From: Paramecium octaurelia
Taxonomy: Eukaryota; Ciliophora; Oligohymenophorea; Peniculida; Parameciidae
Direction: 5' to 3'
Length of the DNA stretch: 64,000 nt
NCBI GenBank assembly: GCA_905182995.1
Contig: CAJJDP010000163.1
Coordinates: 1-64,000, forward strand
Shown: in pieces, positions 33,152 to 46,049 of the stretch
Layout: every line of letters begins with the position of its first letter
How positions within the stretch are numbered: the first letter of the stretch is position 1
The notes under the pieces: model-generated
Told to the model about the DNA's origin: nothing
Databases searched by the model: none
Seen by the model: the letters and a program-made list of their open reading frames with translations, nothing else
Translations under genes and position numbers: made by a program

Positions 33152-35606
33152 ATGAAGGGCATCGAAATCGAATTAGATCTAGAGGCTGAGCATATTATGT
33201 GGATGTACCATCTCAAATTCTTCATTGATTTAAAGAGAAAATACGATACATTTGTGAAATTCAGAGGGAGCAAGGCATTTTTAGAGGGAGCCGATTAGCA
33301 TAGGGTTTAGTGTGCAGTTTAGAATGCCTTGAGTAAGGCTAAGCTGGAATTTATCTATGACTTTTTGATGCAATCAAATAATCCTGATGAGAATTATGGA
33401 CCATACATGGATTTGTTAGCCAATTAGAAGTATGAATCGATTAGAAAGGAGCATAACGGGCTAATCATATTCACTAAGAAGCAATTCATGCTAATTAAGC
33501 AAGAATTGAATGAAAAATTCGGGTATATAGGTCAATTTTCAAGACAATATCCCTTAAATTATGTGATAATTTTCCTGCCTTCTAGCAAAAAAACTTAGTT
33601 GACTGAGAGCATAAATTACTTAGTTGAAAATATTCGTAACAATATCGATTAAGGGATTACACCTCAAAATACAACATACTATAGTTATAGGGCTAGGGAT
33701 TTGGCAGTGAGAAATGTTTATAAAAAGTTTTATTAAATGAAGATGAACGATGTGCAAGCCATATAAATATTTTTGATATTTGACATAAGGAGAATGGAGG
33801 AGTATTTCAGAGTGTCATTTACATTGAAAGATTACCAGAATTATGTGATGTTGGTGATTTAAGGATCCTCTGATTTAGGATGTTAGGAAGCAATGTCAAC
33901 ATTGGAGAATCATCTGAAGCACAAGATCCTATTTTAGATATAAAAGGAGCAAGGCAACATTTTCAATATGATCGATTATAAAATAGTAAAGATGGAGGAA
34001 ATAGAAGAAATTGCCAATCGATTGGATTAGTGTTTTGCCACAGAGATCTTGAAGAGAGTTACTCATAATCTCCAGAAAAATGATTTCATATTTACAGAGA
34101 TAGCATAATGGCAGTATGTCAGATAAAAGTAGTTGAGTGAAGAGAACAACCAACTGTCGAGATTGACTAATAGTTATTATTACAGTGAAATTGATAAATA
34201 GATCGACAGTTAATTGATACAGCAAGACATCAGTATAATAGAAAAGGTGGATTCCAAAGAGATCTTGCCTGTCTAGAATAATTAAAAAATTGATTCCCAT
34301 GTGATCTTGCCAATCAAATAGCAGATTGAGCAACAAGAACTCCTCCAATTGGTAGACCCTCAATCATCGGAGGAGGAACAATAGGACATGAAACAATTGA
34401 GGATTATCAAAGATCACAGGGTTGAGACTTTGCAGGATAAGATAATTGTGGAGTACTTTAATTATAAGGAGAAATCCAAGTTGTACCTCTTTCTCAATAA
34501 TTTTGATGATGGGTAATTCTAGTCAGATTTCGATGCATATTGTTCAACTAATTACAGTTTTCCATATGTCATTCAACCTGATTGCAGTGAACAAAATCAA
34601 TTGAAGTTCATAATCGAACTAGCGACTAGTGATGATGAGCATAATAAAGCCTAGATAATTGAATTCTTGGATCATTATATGAATTGTTAGATTATGTTGG
34701 GAATCAAAAATGTAAAGCAATTAGAATAAGCAGATCAGGAGGTGTTGGATGAGTTGTGTGATGATTACAATTGCAACTTGAGGATCTACAATTGTGATTT
34801 AAGTGCCAAATAGGTTGGGTGGTAGGAGATTGATGCTTAGCCACAAGAGAATTAGAATGGAAAGGATATTGTCTTTATATTTTCGAATGTGATCCATTGT
34901 TTTATTGAATAATTGAAAGAGAAAGTGAATGGTCTCAATTAGTTTAGCAAGAAAACCATAGTCACTCTGCTCTTCTAGTCCCAATTTGAATATGCATGTA
35001 AACAGGCGGAAATTAAGAGGCTCAATCAGTTTGCTCAATTTCGCTTTGATGATTGTTATTGGATGGCAATAACAGCCAAGGATCCAAAGGCCATCATTGA
35101 GAACATCAAAGAGAACGATTCTAAGATATTTAAGACACTCTTGGGGAAACAGCCTGTGATTTAGAATGAGCCTATTGTATTGGCCAAGGAAGGAGAGGAG
35201 AGAGATTTCTATGATGTGTATATTCCTGAGCTCTACTGCAACTATTACGAGAAATTAAGGAGAGATTATTTGGATCATCAATATAAAGAGGATGAATGGA
35301 AATAGGTGCAAATTGATTTGAGCGAAAAGTCATTTTATGTAGATGTGACTGTGTTAGGGATACAGCCTATTCATTTGGAACCCATAATTGAAATCATAGA
35401 TAATGTCGAAAGTATTTTCATTTTTTAATTGTTTTTAGGGAAAGGAAAGGTGATTGAGAGCATAAATAATTTGTAGAAAGGAGTCTATCTAATTGGGAAG
35501 ACTAGAAATGTGAATTCTGATACATTCGAGTTGACCATGAACAATCATATCATCAGGTATGTGTAATAATTTAATTTCTATTAGTACCATAGTAAACATC
35601 AAATGA
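33152..35606 (+). CDS. Large protein of unknown function with KH-like segments, paralogue 2
   Basis: 799 aa, with two introns (27 and 28 nt) close to the 3' end. It begins with a block resembling the start of the upstream neighbour (WMYHLKFFIDLKRKYDTF here, WIHHLGFLEMIAQQNG there), then KFRGSKAFLEGADQ with an Ala-rich helix. Later, YVMLVIQGSSDLGCQEAMS is followed by TLENHL, matching the EEGCRILENHL region of paralogue 1. The middle (residues 390-430) is acidic and Gln-rich. No enzymatic motif, signal or membrane segment is seen. The starts of the tandem pair are 2.9 kb apart, with only 54 bp between the genes. Confidence 0.7.
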
Positions 35607-35634
35607 TTAATATATATAACTATTATCATCAATA

Positions 35635-38600
35635 ATGCATTTTAACAATTAAATATGGGCCATTTTGTGGAAAAACATGAAGATGACCAACATGAAGGAA
35701 TTTGGCAAAGAGCTCTTCATCCCCTCAATAACAGTGTTCGTGTTGTTGATGGTGCATGAAGGTGATCAAGGAACAGGGAAGTTGTTTATGGCTATCATGG
35801 TGCCTGTTTACATTCCATCTTGCTTTGTTGGTTTATGCAGACAGTTGTTAGTAGAATATGTTCATGAGAAGACGAATAAATACAGAGATCTATATAAAGT
35901 ATATGTTATTCTTAGAATTAGATTATGGGCATGAACTTACAAAATTATAGGATAGCTTGGTTTATTACATATATAATTAAAAGTGTAATCATAGGCTTAA
36001 TGATACTCATAACTTTGCTGTATAAATTGAATTTGCAACAATCACTTGAAATAGTGTTTTGCTTTATGTTATTTATTTTGGCATAAGTTGGATAGACTTT
36101 GTTATTGTCTACCTTCTTCAGTAATTCCCAATTGGCTGGAGAATTCGGATCCTTCTTTTAGACAATCCTATCTACATTCTACTTTGCATCTTTATATTAA
36201 ATGGAATACTTAGTGTACATTTGTCCATAATCAACCATTTCATTTTACCTGATGAATAAGCTAAATGGCAGCAATTTAGAGAGTGTCACTAGTTATAGTG
36301 TTCTGAGTTTATCAGTCCATCTAGTAGCTTATTGTTTTTTGTTTAATGTTTTGGAAGAATAATGCATCAAGGGAGGGAGATGCTTATGGACAAGGTAGAG
36401 TAAGACAGGTTATGTCTAAATGGAGGATCAAATGGAGGTACTATGTAGAATATATAAAGATGAGAAGATAATATGATGAGGAGGGATTAGCCTTTACATC
36501 AGTTGAAGTTGTGAAATTGTTTAAGTAATACGGAGATGTGGTGGCAGTTGACAATTTGAATCTCAAGATCTATTCTCAATAAATCCTTTGTATTTTGGGG
36601 TAGAATGGAGCTGGCAAAACTACCACCCTCAACATATTGACTGGATTGCTTGAAAAAACTAGTGGCAAGATCTTATATTTTGGCAAGAGTTTCGACAAGA
36701 AAAGAGATGAAATCCAAAAGCTAATTGGATTCTGTCCTCAGGAGAACTTGCTGTATGATCAATTGACAGTCTAGGAATCATTGCAATATTAATGTATGAT
36801 GAGAGGCACTGATTCCTCTTCTGAAATTGAGAAGTGGTTGAACCTGATGTAATTGCAACAGTACTCCAATTACAAGACTCATGAGTTGAGTGGGGGGAAT
36901 AAACGCAAGTTATAGATTGCCTTGGCTCTGGTGGGTGGCTCTTAAATCATATTCCTTGATGAACCCACTGCTAGTATTGATCCTGAGTCCAGAAGACAAA
37001 TCTGGAAGATATTGAAGGATATCAAACAAATCAATAAGACGCTTATCTTGACTACTCATTTCTTAGATGAAGCTGAGGAATTGGCTGATCGAATTGCCAT
37101 CATGAAACAAGGATAAATCAAAATTTATGGATCTCCTGAAAACATCAAAAAGGAATTGGAAGTAGGATTCACATTGACTTTTGGGAACATTCAATCTTCA
37201 GAATAGCAATCCCAAATAAAACAATTATTTAATGAATTGGAGTGTTCAAGTGGATCCCAACTTGAATATGACAACATTAAGTACATTCTCAATTAGAATC
37301 AATTGTTTTCAATTGTTGAGAAGGTTTATGAATTGAGCAAAACATAAAATATTAAAATCTAGTTAGTGCAGAACACCTTAGAAGCAGCCTATCTAAAATT
37401 AAACAAAGACAACTTAGAGGATGATAAAATAATCAAAGAGTACTCATTCCCAATTAAATCTACCTATGATATCAAAACTAAGTAATTACTCTAAATATCT
37501 GCCTTGCTATAAAAGAAGTATTATGTTCTCAAAAGGAACTTCACTTTGTAACTGATGCTGATCTTGCCCATGCTTACCTTATTGCTTGCTTATCTTTTTG
37601 GATATCATTTATTGTAAGGCCAAACCTAGATTTAAGTGTTCGTCTCTATATTCATATCACAATCATTCAGCCTTAATTCGTCGATATTCATCAATACACC
37701 CATCCTTGAAAGAGAACTCAAAATTAGATAACAATTAAAACAAATGGGAATGTCCCAATTTACCTACATCTTTGGCACATTCCTTGGAGATTACCTTATT
37801 ATATTGATTGTAATTACATTCATCTACGTTCTATCACTCCAAGTTGAAATGCTCCTTAGTTCAGAACAGTTGCTGATTATCCTAAGCTTATTCGGATTAT
37901 CGGTGATTTCATTCTCATACGCAGCATCCTTCATGTTCAGTTCTAATCAAAGTGCTGTCAAGATATTCCCTGTTATTAACTTTTTATTTTGCTATCTCCT
38001 ACCTTCCATGATAGATCTTCAACTTCAAAACCAACTTAGTGAAGTATTTACTTACATGTTCCCTCTCTATGCCTTAAATTCGGCTTTGAGGGATAATCGA
38101 CAGGAATATACCATATATTTTATAGCCTAATTCATCTTTTACATGTTCATCTATTATACCTTAGAAAAACACTTTGTTTTATTTGAAAATAGATAGGATT
38201 TATAAGACAGGAACAATAAATTGTTGATTTAAAATATTCATTTTGGATACAATCAAAATAAACAAGTATTGAAGTAAATCGATCTGTAATTGTTTCCGTA
38301 GAAGATATTGACTCTGCTCGGTCCTAATGGAGCTGGCAAAACTACACTCATTCAATTGATCACTGATTGTCTTAAGTCTAATTGGGGAAGCATTATGTAC
38401 AACGAAAATACAATAATTTCATCTTGCTAATAATCAGAAGGTCTTTGGGAAGATCTGACAGCATAGGAAATTCTGCATCTATTTGCCAAAATCAAAGGGA
38501 GTATTAGGAATGTGAAAAATGAAGTTTCGTAGATCTTAAGGATTCTATCCATCAAGGGTTAAATAGTGAATATGTCTGGTGGCCAGAGGAGGAAGGTTGC

Positions 38601-39105
38601 CTTGGCCATAAGTCTTATTGGTGATAGTGGTATCATCATTCTTGATGAGCCATCCAATGGACTAGATCCTATTTCAAGAAGAAATCTCTAAAACATGATC
38701 TAAGCCCATGTCCAAAAACGAAATAGTTCTATCATTCTGACTACTCATGATATGGACGAGGCTCAGTATTTAAGTGATAGCATAAGTTTCATCATCAATG
38801 GATCATAGCCCTTTCCCCAGTAGAGTACTGCCTAATTGATTGAACAATATGGTAGTGGGATCTTACTAACCATTCGAGCAAAAAATAAAGAAGCTCTAGA
38901 TTAAGTAATCTTGGCTTTTCCCAAACATCAAAAAGAAGGGTTACTGATAGTCATAAAATTGGGTAATGAATATGATGTCCCTACCACAATTAGGATTCTG
39001 AAAAATTTATGTTAAGAAGATTTGATTGGATCATTTACTATTAAATAGGCGAATCTGGAATAAGTTTTCTTGAGACAATGCCGAAAATAATATAATGAAG
39101 ATTGA
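35635..39105 (+). CDS. ABCA-type ABC transporter (full transporter)
   Basis: 1141 aa with two introns (23 and 22 nt). Order: TMD1 (residues 1-240) - NBD1 - TMD2 - NBD2. NBD1 has Walker A GQNGAGKTT (about residue 306), Q-loop GFCPQ, signature LSGGNKRKL, Walker [14 protein letters not shown] and H-loop [11 protein letters not shown]2 spans about 620-840. NBD2 has GPNGAGKTT (about 880), signature [22 protein letters not shown] and TTHDMDEA. This is the ABCA layout (lipid or sterol export), but the large ectodomain after TM1 of animal ABCA proteins is absent, as in other ciliate members. Both ATP sites look catalytically complete. It starts 28 bp after the upstream stop. Confidence 0.9.
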
Positions 39106-39132
39106 GTATAAAGTTATTTTATTTTTTAATTT

Positions 39133-39738
39133 ATGTTGATCAGCTATTTTTTGTTTATAGTTTCAGCTACAAAATAAACTAAAAAACACATCTAATCAAA
39201 TGAACATAACCTCAAGAATAAAGTCAATTCAACTTACTAATACAGGGAACAACAACAAAATTTTGATGAATTCAGCAATGCCATGTACCTAAAAGTCCTC
39301 GCCTAATGTTACCAGGTTAAATTCTCCTGAAACTACAGCATCAATTAAGAAATTATATGAAATATTTAAACAATTACAAATTCGAATAAGAGAGTGTCAA
39401 TTATTTGTTTAATCCTTACTCAATCGAGCAAAATATTAAATGAAAGACCACTACTAGATCATATTTGAAAGAAAATATGTAATTTTGTTAAGTATCATAT
39501 ATATCATTAGAATTAATTAGATAAAACACATAATTTATGTTAATAGAATGCAAGAGTCATAAGTTCTCTTAAAATACCCAATTTGTTATTGAACATGATG
39601 ATAATAAATAAAACATGTATTAACTCAAAGAATCCATAAGCAAATCAGGATTTAGAGGAATTGTAACCTAATCAAATTTTGGCAGATTTGAGAACCATCT
39701 TTTATTTCTTTGAACTCATAGTATTTCTCAAATTGTGA
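39133..39738 (+). CDS. Small secreted protein, unknown
   Basis: 179 aa after removal of two introns (34 and 32 nt). The N-terminus is a clear signal peptide (MLISYFLFIVSATKQ), followed by a helical, Gln/Asn/Lys-rich chain with a few Cys. It has no known domain. Coding-like sequence continues past the TGA at 39736 if another 34-nt intron is removed, but that extension soon meets frameshifts. The gene may therefore be longer and decayed. The introns are at the long end for this genome, which lowers confidence. Confidence 0.45.
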
Positions 39739-40420
39739 AATCTAAAGACATGAGGTGTTTTTCGCAACCTTTAAAATGCATTAACCTCATGTCTTGATGA
39801 AATTAACCTCTGAATTTCAAATTAATCAATTGTAACTTACAGAAGGATTCCTTAAAAAACGATGCAAATCTAATTGATCCTAAAGGAAGGTTATCAGAGA
39901 GTTCGAGAAACCAATAAAGAATTCTCTTATGCAAAAGCTATGAATGAGATGATTTTTGACTCAAGAGATTTTTATGATGATATAGGCCCTAATAGTTTTC
40001 AGTGACAGTATTGGTTTACATTTGAAACTCAGAATAAAATTTAAGAATACCCTACCCAACTCTTGTTTAAATTCAAGAACTGCTTCCTGCTTGCTTAAAT
40101 AATATATGGAGGATAAATACATATCCTTGTGTTATCACTGTAATTCCAATATATTCTGAACTTTTCTGATCATCATCTGCATGCATAATAATTACAAATA
40201 ATTACTCAATGGTGATAATCGCCAACCTTCATTTATGATAACCAAAAGCTTTCGAAAAAAGTTAAAATAGTAGTCTTTATGAGAAACTTATAAAATGCTC
40301 TCATAGCCCCAGTGTCAATCAATGTAAAATCTTAGCTATGCCTCTTATCAATTTTCTAAAATAATTAGGGTTAAGATTCGAAATCAGTAAGTAAGTAATG
40401 AGATTTCCTTCATAATTAAC
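39739..40420 (+). pseudogene. Broken coding remnants
   Basis: Three successive frames read as protein-like (one ending near 39880, a second 39800-39930, a third 39920-40200 with an in-frame TGA at 40002-40004) but need frameshifts to join. This pattern fits a decaying copy of the upstream secreted-protein gene or an adjacent duplicate, as expected after Paramecium genome duplications. No family is recognised. Confidence 0.35.
39745..39795. repeat. Perfect 12-bp inverted repeat
   Basis: Arms 39745-39756 (AAGACATGAGGT) and 39784-39795 (ACCTCATGTCTT) with a 27-nt loop, seven bases after the TGA of the secreted-protein gene. It could form a hairpin in the 3' region; its role is unknown. Confidence 0.6.
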
Positions 40421-42662
40421 AAACTAATTGAATAATTTCAATAATATTAAAATTTTTCGATGTTTATTTTGGTAATCAAATAAATAGCAATAATTTGCTC
40501 TACAATTAGTGCGGGGCCTGTTGTATCTCCTATTTAGTTTGGTATTTATAGAGGATTACAATGACCAAAATGAAAAACAAATTTCAATTATTACCTCATG
40601 TCAAGCTTAGGTCAAATTATAAAAAATCTCTATAATTTCAACCCTTAACTCTTAGATTATATAGAAATTGATACCATGGCCTTTCAAGGAAAGAATTATC
40701 ATATTATAATCATGTCACTTGTCTGAAGTGAAGGACAGGTTCTTAATAGACAATGAGAGATCAAATGACGCACCATCAAGAGCATAATGTAGGTAAGTCA
40801 TATTTATAAATTGTAAGGCTTGGTCAAACCAACAAAAGTTGAGGAATCCATTATAATATTATTTATACTAAGTAAATTATATTAAATAATTTGGAAACAA
40901 AGAAGCTCATCATCCAAATTATTTGAAAATTGTTTAGATAGCAAAAGGTGTAAGTATATTCTAATTTAACATTGTAATTTTATTTTAAAGCATTCCAATT
41001 TTATGTTTGTATCTTTTTCTAGCAATTAATGAAAATCTAACTTATATATAAAATTATTAATTTATATGAGAACTTTGTTCTTTTAAATATTCATTAATTT
41101 TTAAGTGAGAATATACTATATATAGTAATCAGATATTCAATTTTTTACCTGACTTTTGTATAAGACAGCTAAAGAATGAAGCGGCTTGTTTTAAAGACCA
41201 TGTATTTTTAGTTTGTATTGTTCATTAAGGAATAAATTGGGGTTCAGGGGATTTCCTTTGATTAAACACTCTTTCTTTTTCTCATTACTTACTAGGTAGT
41301 TTTAGAGATTATGAATCAACCTAGATTTAATATAAAATTGTTGCTCAACACTTTGATTTTGTGAAAGTTTTTGCATTTTGATTAATTTATTTATATATAC
41401 ACAATTTCAAGGTAAAGTATGAATTTATAGTATGAATTTATATACATAGTAATGTATTAGAAACTATCGTTGAAACTGTTTATTATTTTTCTTTTGCGTT
41501 TGTCCACTTCAGCGGTATTGGTCTTTCCAAATTGTACATATGAAATAAATTATCAATAACTACAATTTATTGAGAATAAAAGACAATCTGAGAATCACTA
41601 GATGCTCAATATATTTATAATAATATTTCTATTTTTAGTAATATTATTAAGAATGTTTGGAATCCTTCTGGGATAATTTGGCTTTTGGAAGAATTTTAAT
41701 TATAATTATTAACTATAGAATCTCATTTTTTATGTGTAAAAAATCTCTAATTGTATTATTAATAAATAGAGTGATTTTTAAAATAATGTGAATTAAAATA
41801 GTTGAAAGTAATAAAATGAACTTTTCTCCTGAATATAGAAGTAATATAAGACTTACATGTTATATTTTAAAAGAGTGAGATATGGAATGGAAAACAAGAG
41901 GATTTAGTTATCTAGAGGATCAATTAGCCATTCTTGTTTACAAAGTTATTTTAAGAAAACAGAATTTATTTATTATTATAACTGGAACATTTTAAGAATT
42001 TCCTAGATAAAAAATGTGTTTCAATTCTAATTATAAATTATCAATAATTATCAAATCACTTCTCCTTAATAAGTTTATCGAAATATTGCTATAATAAGGA
42101 AACACTCTCAAATATCAAGTGACTACAAGCCAGCCGATAAATTTCGTTGACCAAAACACTATTTAAATAATTTTAATGCTGACAATATTTATATTCGTTT
42201 TAAAATTTATCAAGCCTATTGAATATACACGAGGAAGATGAACTCAATTTTTACAAGAAACTGAAGAATTGATTTTGAAATATATAAAGTTAGTATTTAT
42301 AAGGTTTTTTTAAATTAATGACGTTCATGTAGTAGATTTCAAAGAGTTGTTCAATAAAACAATTTGTTTCTATTGAATGGTATATAATCTTCATAGAAAA
42401 CCGTAATATCTAACATTACAGTTAAGAAGGAAATATCTAATTACAGCCTGAAATTTTTAAAAATAGTCCATACTATATGGAGAATAAATTTGTTATGCAA
42501 ATTGCAATCGAAATTGATAATGAATAGTGTTATTTAGATTAAATTAATAATTTATTACTGATTAACTATCTAAGAGAATTTGTTGAATAATTAGAGTGAT
42601 ATATTTATAACATCAAAATGCGAATTAAATTTTAATAATAATTTTCATCCGTTAATAATTTA
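40421..42662. other. Gene-poor stretch
   Basis: Very AT-rich, without a supported gene. One 119-aa open frame (41882-42241, plus strand) has a hydrophobic segment near its end (IILMLTIFIFVLKFI) and could be a small membrane protein, but its length is within chance expectation for a one-stop code. Confidence 0.4.
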
Positions 42663-44587
42663 ATGTATTCATCGATTAGAGAATCCCCACAAAGACATGA
42701 TACAAGGTCTTTTGTCTAAGAAATTGAGTTCTTAAAGGCCAAGTGTGTAGAATTAGAAACAGAGAACAGACTGTTGTTTGAAGAATAATAATAATTGTAG
42801 AGAAGAGCCCATGACATCGTAACGAATGATGCCAACGTTGAATCCTATATTAAAGAAAACAATATGTTGTAGACTGAAAATGAGAAACTCATCAAGTTAT
42901 CAAGGTAGAGAAAAACTGACGCTGACTTATGGAAATCCAAATATGAAAATCAATTGCAATAGATATTGTAGATGAAATCCAATTATGAGTTCGAAATCAA
43001 GCAACTCAATGCTGAATTACAAAAATTAGGAGCTGTCTTATCTCAGGCAGAAGCTGAAAGATAACGACAATTAGTTGGAATATCTGGATAAATCGAGAGT
43101 CAATCCAATCAAGATTTCGAGAATCTCAAGAAGGCTGCTAATTTACAAACAGAAATAAGTGAGAGTCAGATTAGAAAACTAAGAGATCATATTGAGGAGT
43201 AAAACAACGAAATCAGTGATCTTCAATAAAAGATATTGAGATAAAAAACTGAAGACGATATACAAATTGAAAGATTGTTGAAAGAAAATGAATTACTTAG
43301 AGTAAAAATTCACCAACAAGAATCAGAAAAGCAAAGAGAATTGGAACATTTGAATGACAATCTAAACAACTTCTCATAACAATAGATTTAATTATTGAAA
43401 CATGAATTCGCCAGATAATCAGATGTTTAACAATGTGAAATCGATAAACTTAAGGGATTGCTTGAGATTAAGAATGCTGAAATCGAAACACTACTTGGAT
43501 AAAATGCTAAAAATAAGTAAATGTTTGAAGATTAAATTAATGATCTGAGAACTGAGATCCAAATCTTAAAGTAGAAACTACTGGATTAAGAGAGATAGGC
43601 AAGATTGATTCTTGAGACTTCTCTCAAAGATTAATAGAACTAGCACTAAAGAGATTAGGATACATTGAAATCTTATTATCAAACATAAATTAATAATTTG
43701 GAAAAAGAGATTAATGATTTGAAGGGAATCATTGAACACAAAAATCAATAGATATAAATCTAAATTGATGAGAAAAATATTCAAAGACAACAACTTGAAT
43801 AATTAATTATTGATCTTAGAAGAGAGATTGAAAATCAAAAATTGATTACTTTCGAATAGGAAAAGTAAAAGAATAATGAAATCAATGAATTAGATGATCA
43901 ATTCTAAAAATCAACAGCACTTCTGAATGAGAATATCGATTAATAGAAATTGTAAATTCTCTTTTTGGAAGGTGAAATTGAAAGACTTAAAGAAATGTTA
44001 TCACAAAAAACAAAAGATTAAGAATCTTTAATTGCTTAATTTAACTTACATAAGAGATAATTAGAGGATGACATCAGAAGATTGAAAGATGAGATCCATT
44101 CTTTGAAATAAGAAATATTGTCAATAACTAGTTCTAAGAATTAGGAAATCCAAGATCTCTAATCGAAGAATGATAGAGTGACAATTCAATACAGAGAAAA
44201 GCTCAGATAAAGTGACATCTCCTAAGAACAATAACTATTAGAAATTAAAAGATTAAGAGAAGCTCTCTCAGTCAAAGAATAAGATAATGAAAATCTAGCA
44301 AATCAAAGAAGTCTTTTAGACAAAGATTTAAGGAGAGCTAGAGATGATATCGAACAATTCAAATAGAGATAGTTGGCTTTAGAGAAAGAGAAGGTAATCA
44401 TAGTATAATATTGTAGTTTACATAATTGGAAGACCTGAAAAATAAATTGGAAGCCTCCAATTCATATTAAATAAGTAACTTGAAGGCAGCCTACAATACA
44501 TAAATCAGTGTATTGACTGAAGAGAATGCTCATCTGAAGTAGCAAATCGACTAAAGAAGAATGTATGATTCCACTGTTAGAATGTGA
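42663..44587 (+). CDS. Long coiled-coil protein
   Basis: 633 aa with one 23-nt intron near 44396. It is coiled coil from about residue 20 to the end, with regular heptads rich in Leu, Ile, Glu, Lys and Gln (EISDLQQKILRQKTED, EIERLKEMLSQKTKD). It has no globular domain. It resembles the protein at 25015-27292 in composition but not in recognisable motif order. A structural or scaffold role is inferred. It converges on the TauE/SafE gene with 58 bp between stops. Confidence 0.8.
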
Positions 44588-44645
44588 CTTTATTATATTT
44601 ATTATGAGATTTCTGAAATTTTCATTTACTTTATCAAAAATCTTC

Positions 44646-45901
44646 TCAGCATAAGCGACCAAATTATAAAGATGAAAGTGGATTATAGTATACGTCTTTA
44701 ATTGATTAGAGAGGTAAAACAACCAATCCAAAGGCAATTACAATTAGTAACACCTGAATAATAATTGATTCTCTTTTATATTTCTTAACTAACTTTTTTA
44801 AGATCCCTGCAATCAAATAAGATCCGCACCCAGATACACTCTAATAACTCTTATGAATTTATTACTGCCAAAATCAAAAACTGAGATAAATGATACCCTC
44901 CAGACAATGCTATTATGAACACAGAAATAAATGAAGTAAACATTACAGTAAAAGTAGCAGAGGCAGCAGCCCTTGGAGGATGGATTCCAGTTTCAAGCCA
45001 AATGGGTGTTAATACCACTCCTCCTCCTAAACCAACCAACCCTCCTAAGAAGCCTGCCTTCATACTTGATTTCACGGTAATTCCAAATACTTCGCTTATT
45101 TTCCCTCCAGAGAAATCATATCCCAAAGACTCTTTCAACTCCTCATCCTTCTTAATCCACTTCCTATACCTTTACACATTATAGTATCCTATTCCAAAAA
45201 TGATGAAATTGATGAAATGAAATTCAAATCCACAGTACCCTATTCCCAGTATTGAAGGAATGGTTGCAGCTCCTTTCAATAAAGTTAATGCAACTACGAT
45301 AATCACTGAGAAGCCTATCTCTTTTAGATTTTCAATAGGATAAAGCTTTGATTCATTCTCCAATATCTATTATAAATCTTATGGCACTGCACTGTAATCG
45401 GTTAACATTAATTCCTTCATCTCCACTTATTATAGGAGTTCGCTCTATTCTTTTTCCCTAATCTTTTTGTAAACTTTCTTCGTCTTTAGAAAGACATTTA
45501 ATAAAATGGCAAATAAAAATATCACCACAACCACTTTTGGCAACCACTTCCCAGTTGCAACTCCCAAAATGGCTCCTGCTAAAAGCAATGGAAGTGTTAT
45601 CTATACTAATTGGTAATTGATTAATGGACTACTCCCATTCGAAATCTAATTACCAAATTAAACTGATGCTTACTCTCTCTCTCCCCAACCTAGCATAATT
45701 ACCTATGCTTCCTCCGAATAACATAATGTAGGTGTTCCAGATGGCCTGCTTGCTCGAACATCCCAGCAAAACCATCATCACAGGTGAAACAATGGGACCT
45801 CCCCCTATTCCTCCTGCTTGAGCCAGGCCAACTAATGTTCCCAGAATCGCATATGTGATCCAAGTAAAAGGCTCAGATAAGGATGGTAATTCGTATTCCA
45901 T
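44646..45901 (-). CDS. TauE/SafE-family anion exporter
   Basis: 400 aa with two introns (28 and 25 nt). It has the two-halved, Gly-rich multi-pass structure of TauE/SafE proteins: first half VGLAQAGGIGGGPIVSPVMM and AIWNTYIMLFGGSIGNY; second half GFLGGLVGLGGGVVLTPIWL, PPRAAASATFTVMF, and SVSGCGSYLIAGIL after the last intron. A charged cytosolic loop lies between residues 120 and 190. The family exports sulfite, sulfoacetate or related organosulfur anions in bacteria; in ciliates and plants the substrate is unproven. Confidence 0.85.
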
Positions 45902-46049
45902 AAATAATAAAAATTCTTTAAATGTAATATTTGCTTGAATCTAATTTTATCAATAAGGAGCATAAAATAAGTATATAACTAATTACAACTTTAAGTTAGT
46001 AATTTTCGAAAAATTAAATGAATTAGAATCATATTGATAAATTACTTAA

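Noticed and set aside
32462-35038. Minus-strand hydrophobic ORFs
   Set aside because: Antisense shadows of the two KH-like genes, whose sense frames are continuous across the whole region.
45172-45190. A 27-nt intron in the TauE/SafE gene
   Set aside because: The segment is 3n, stop-free and reads as a plausible basic cytosolic loop. Keeping it preserves the family layout, so it was treated as coding.
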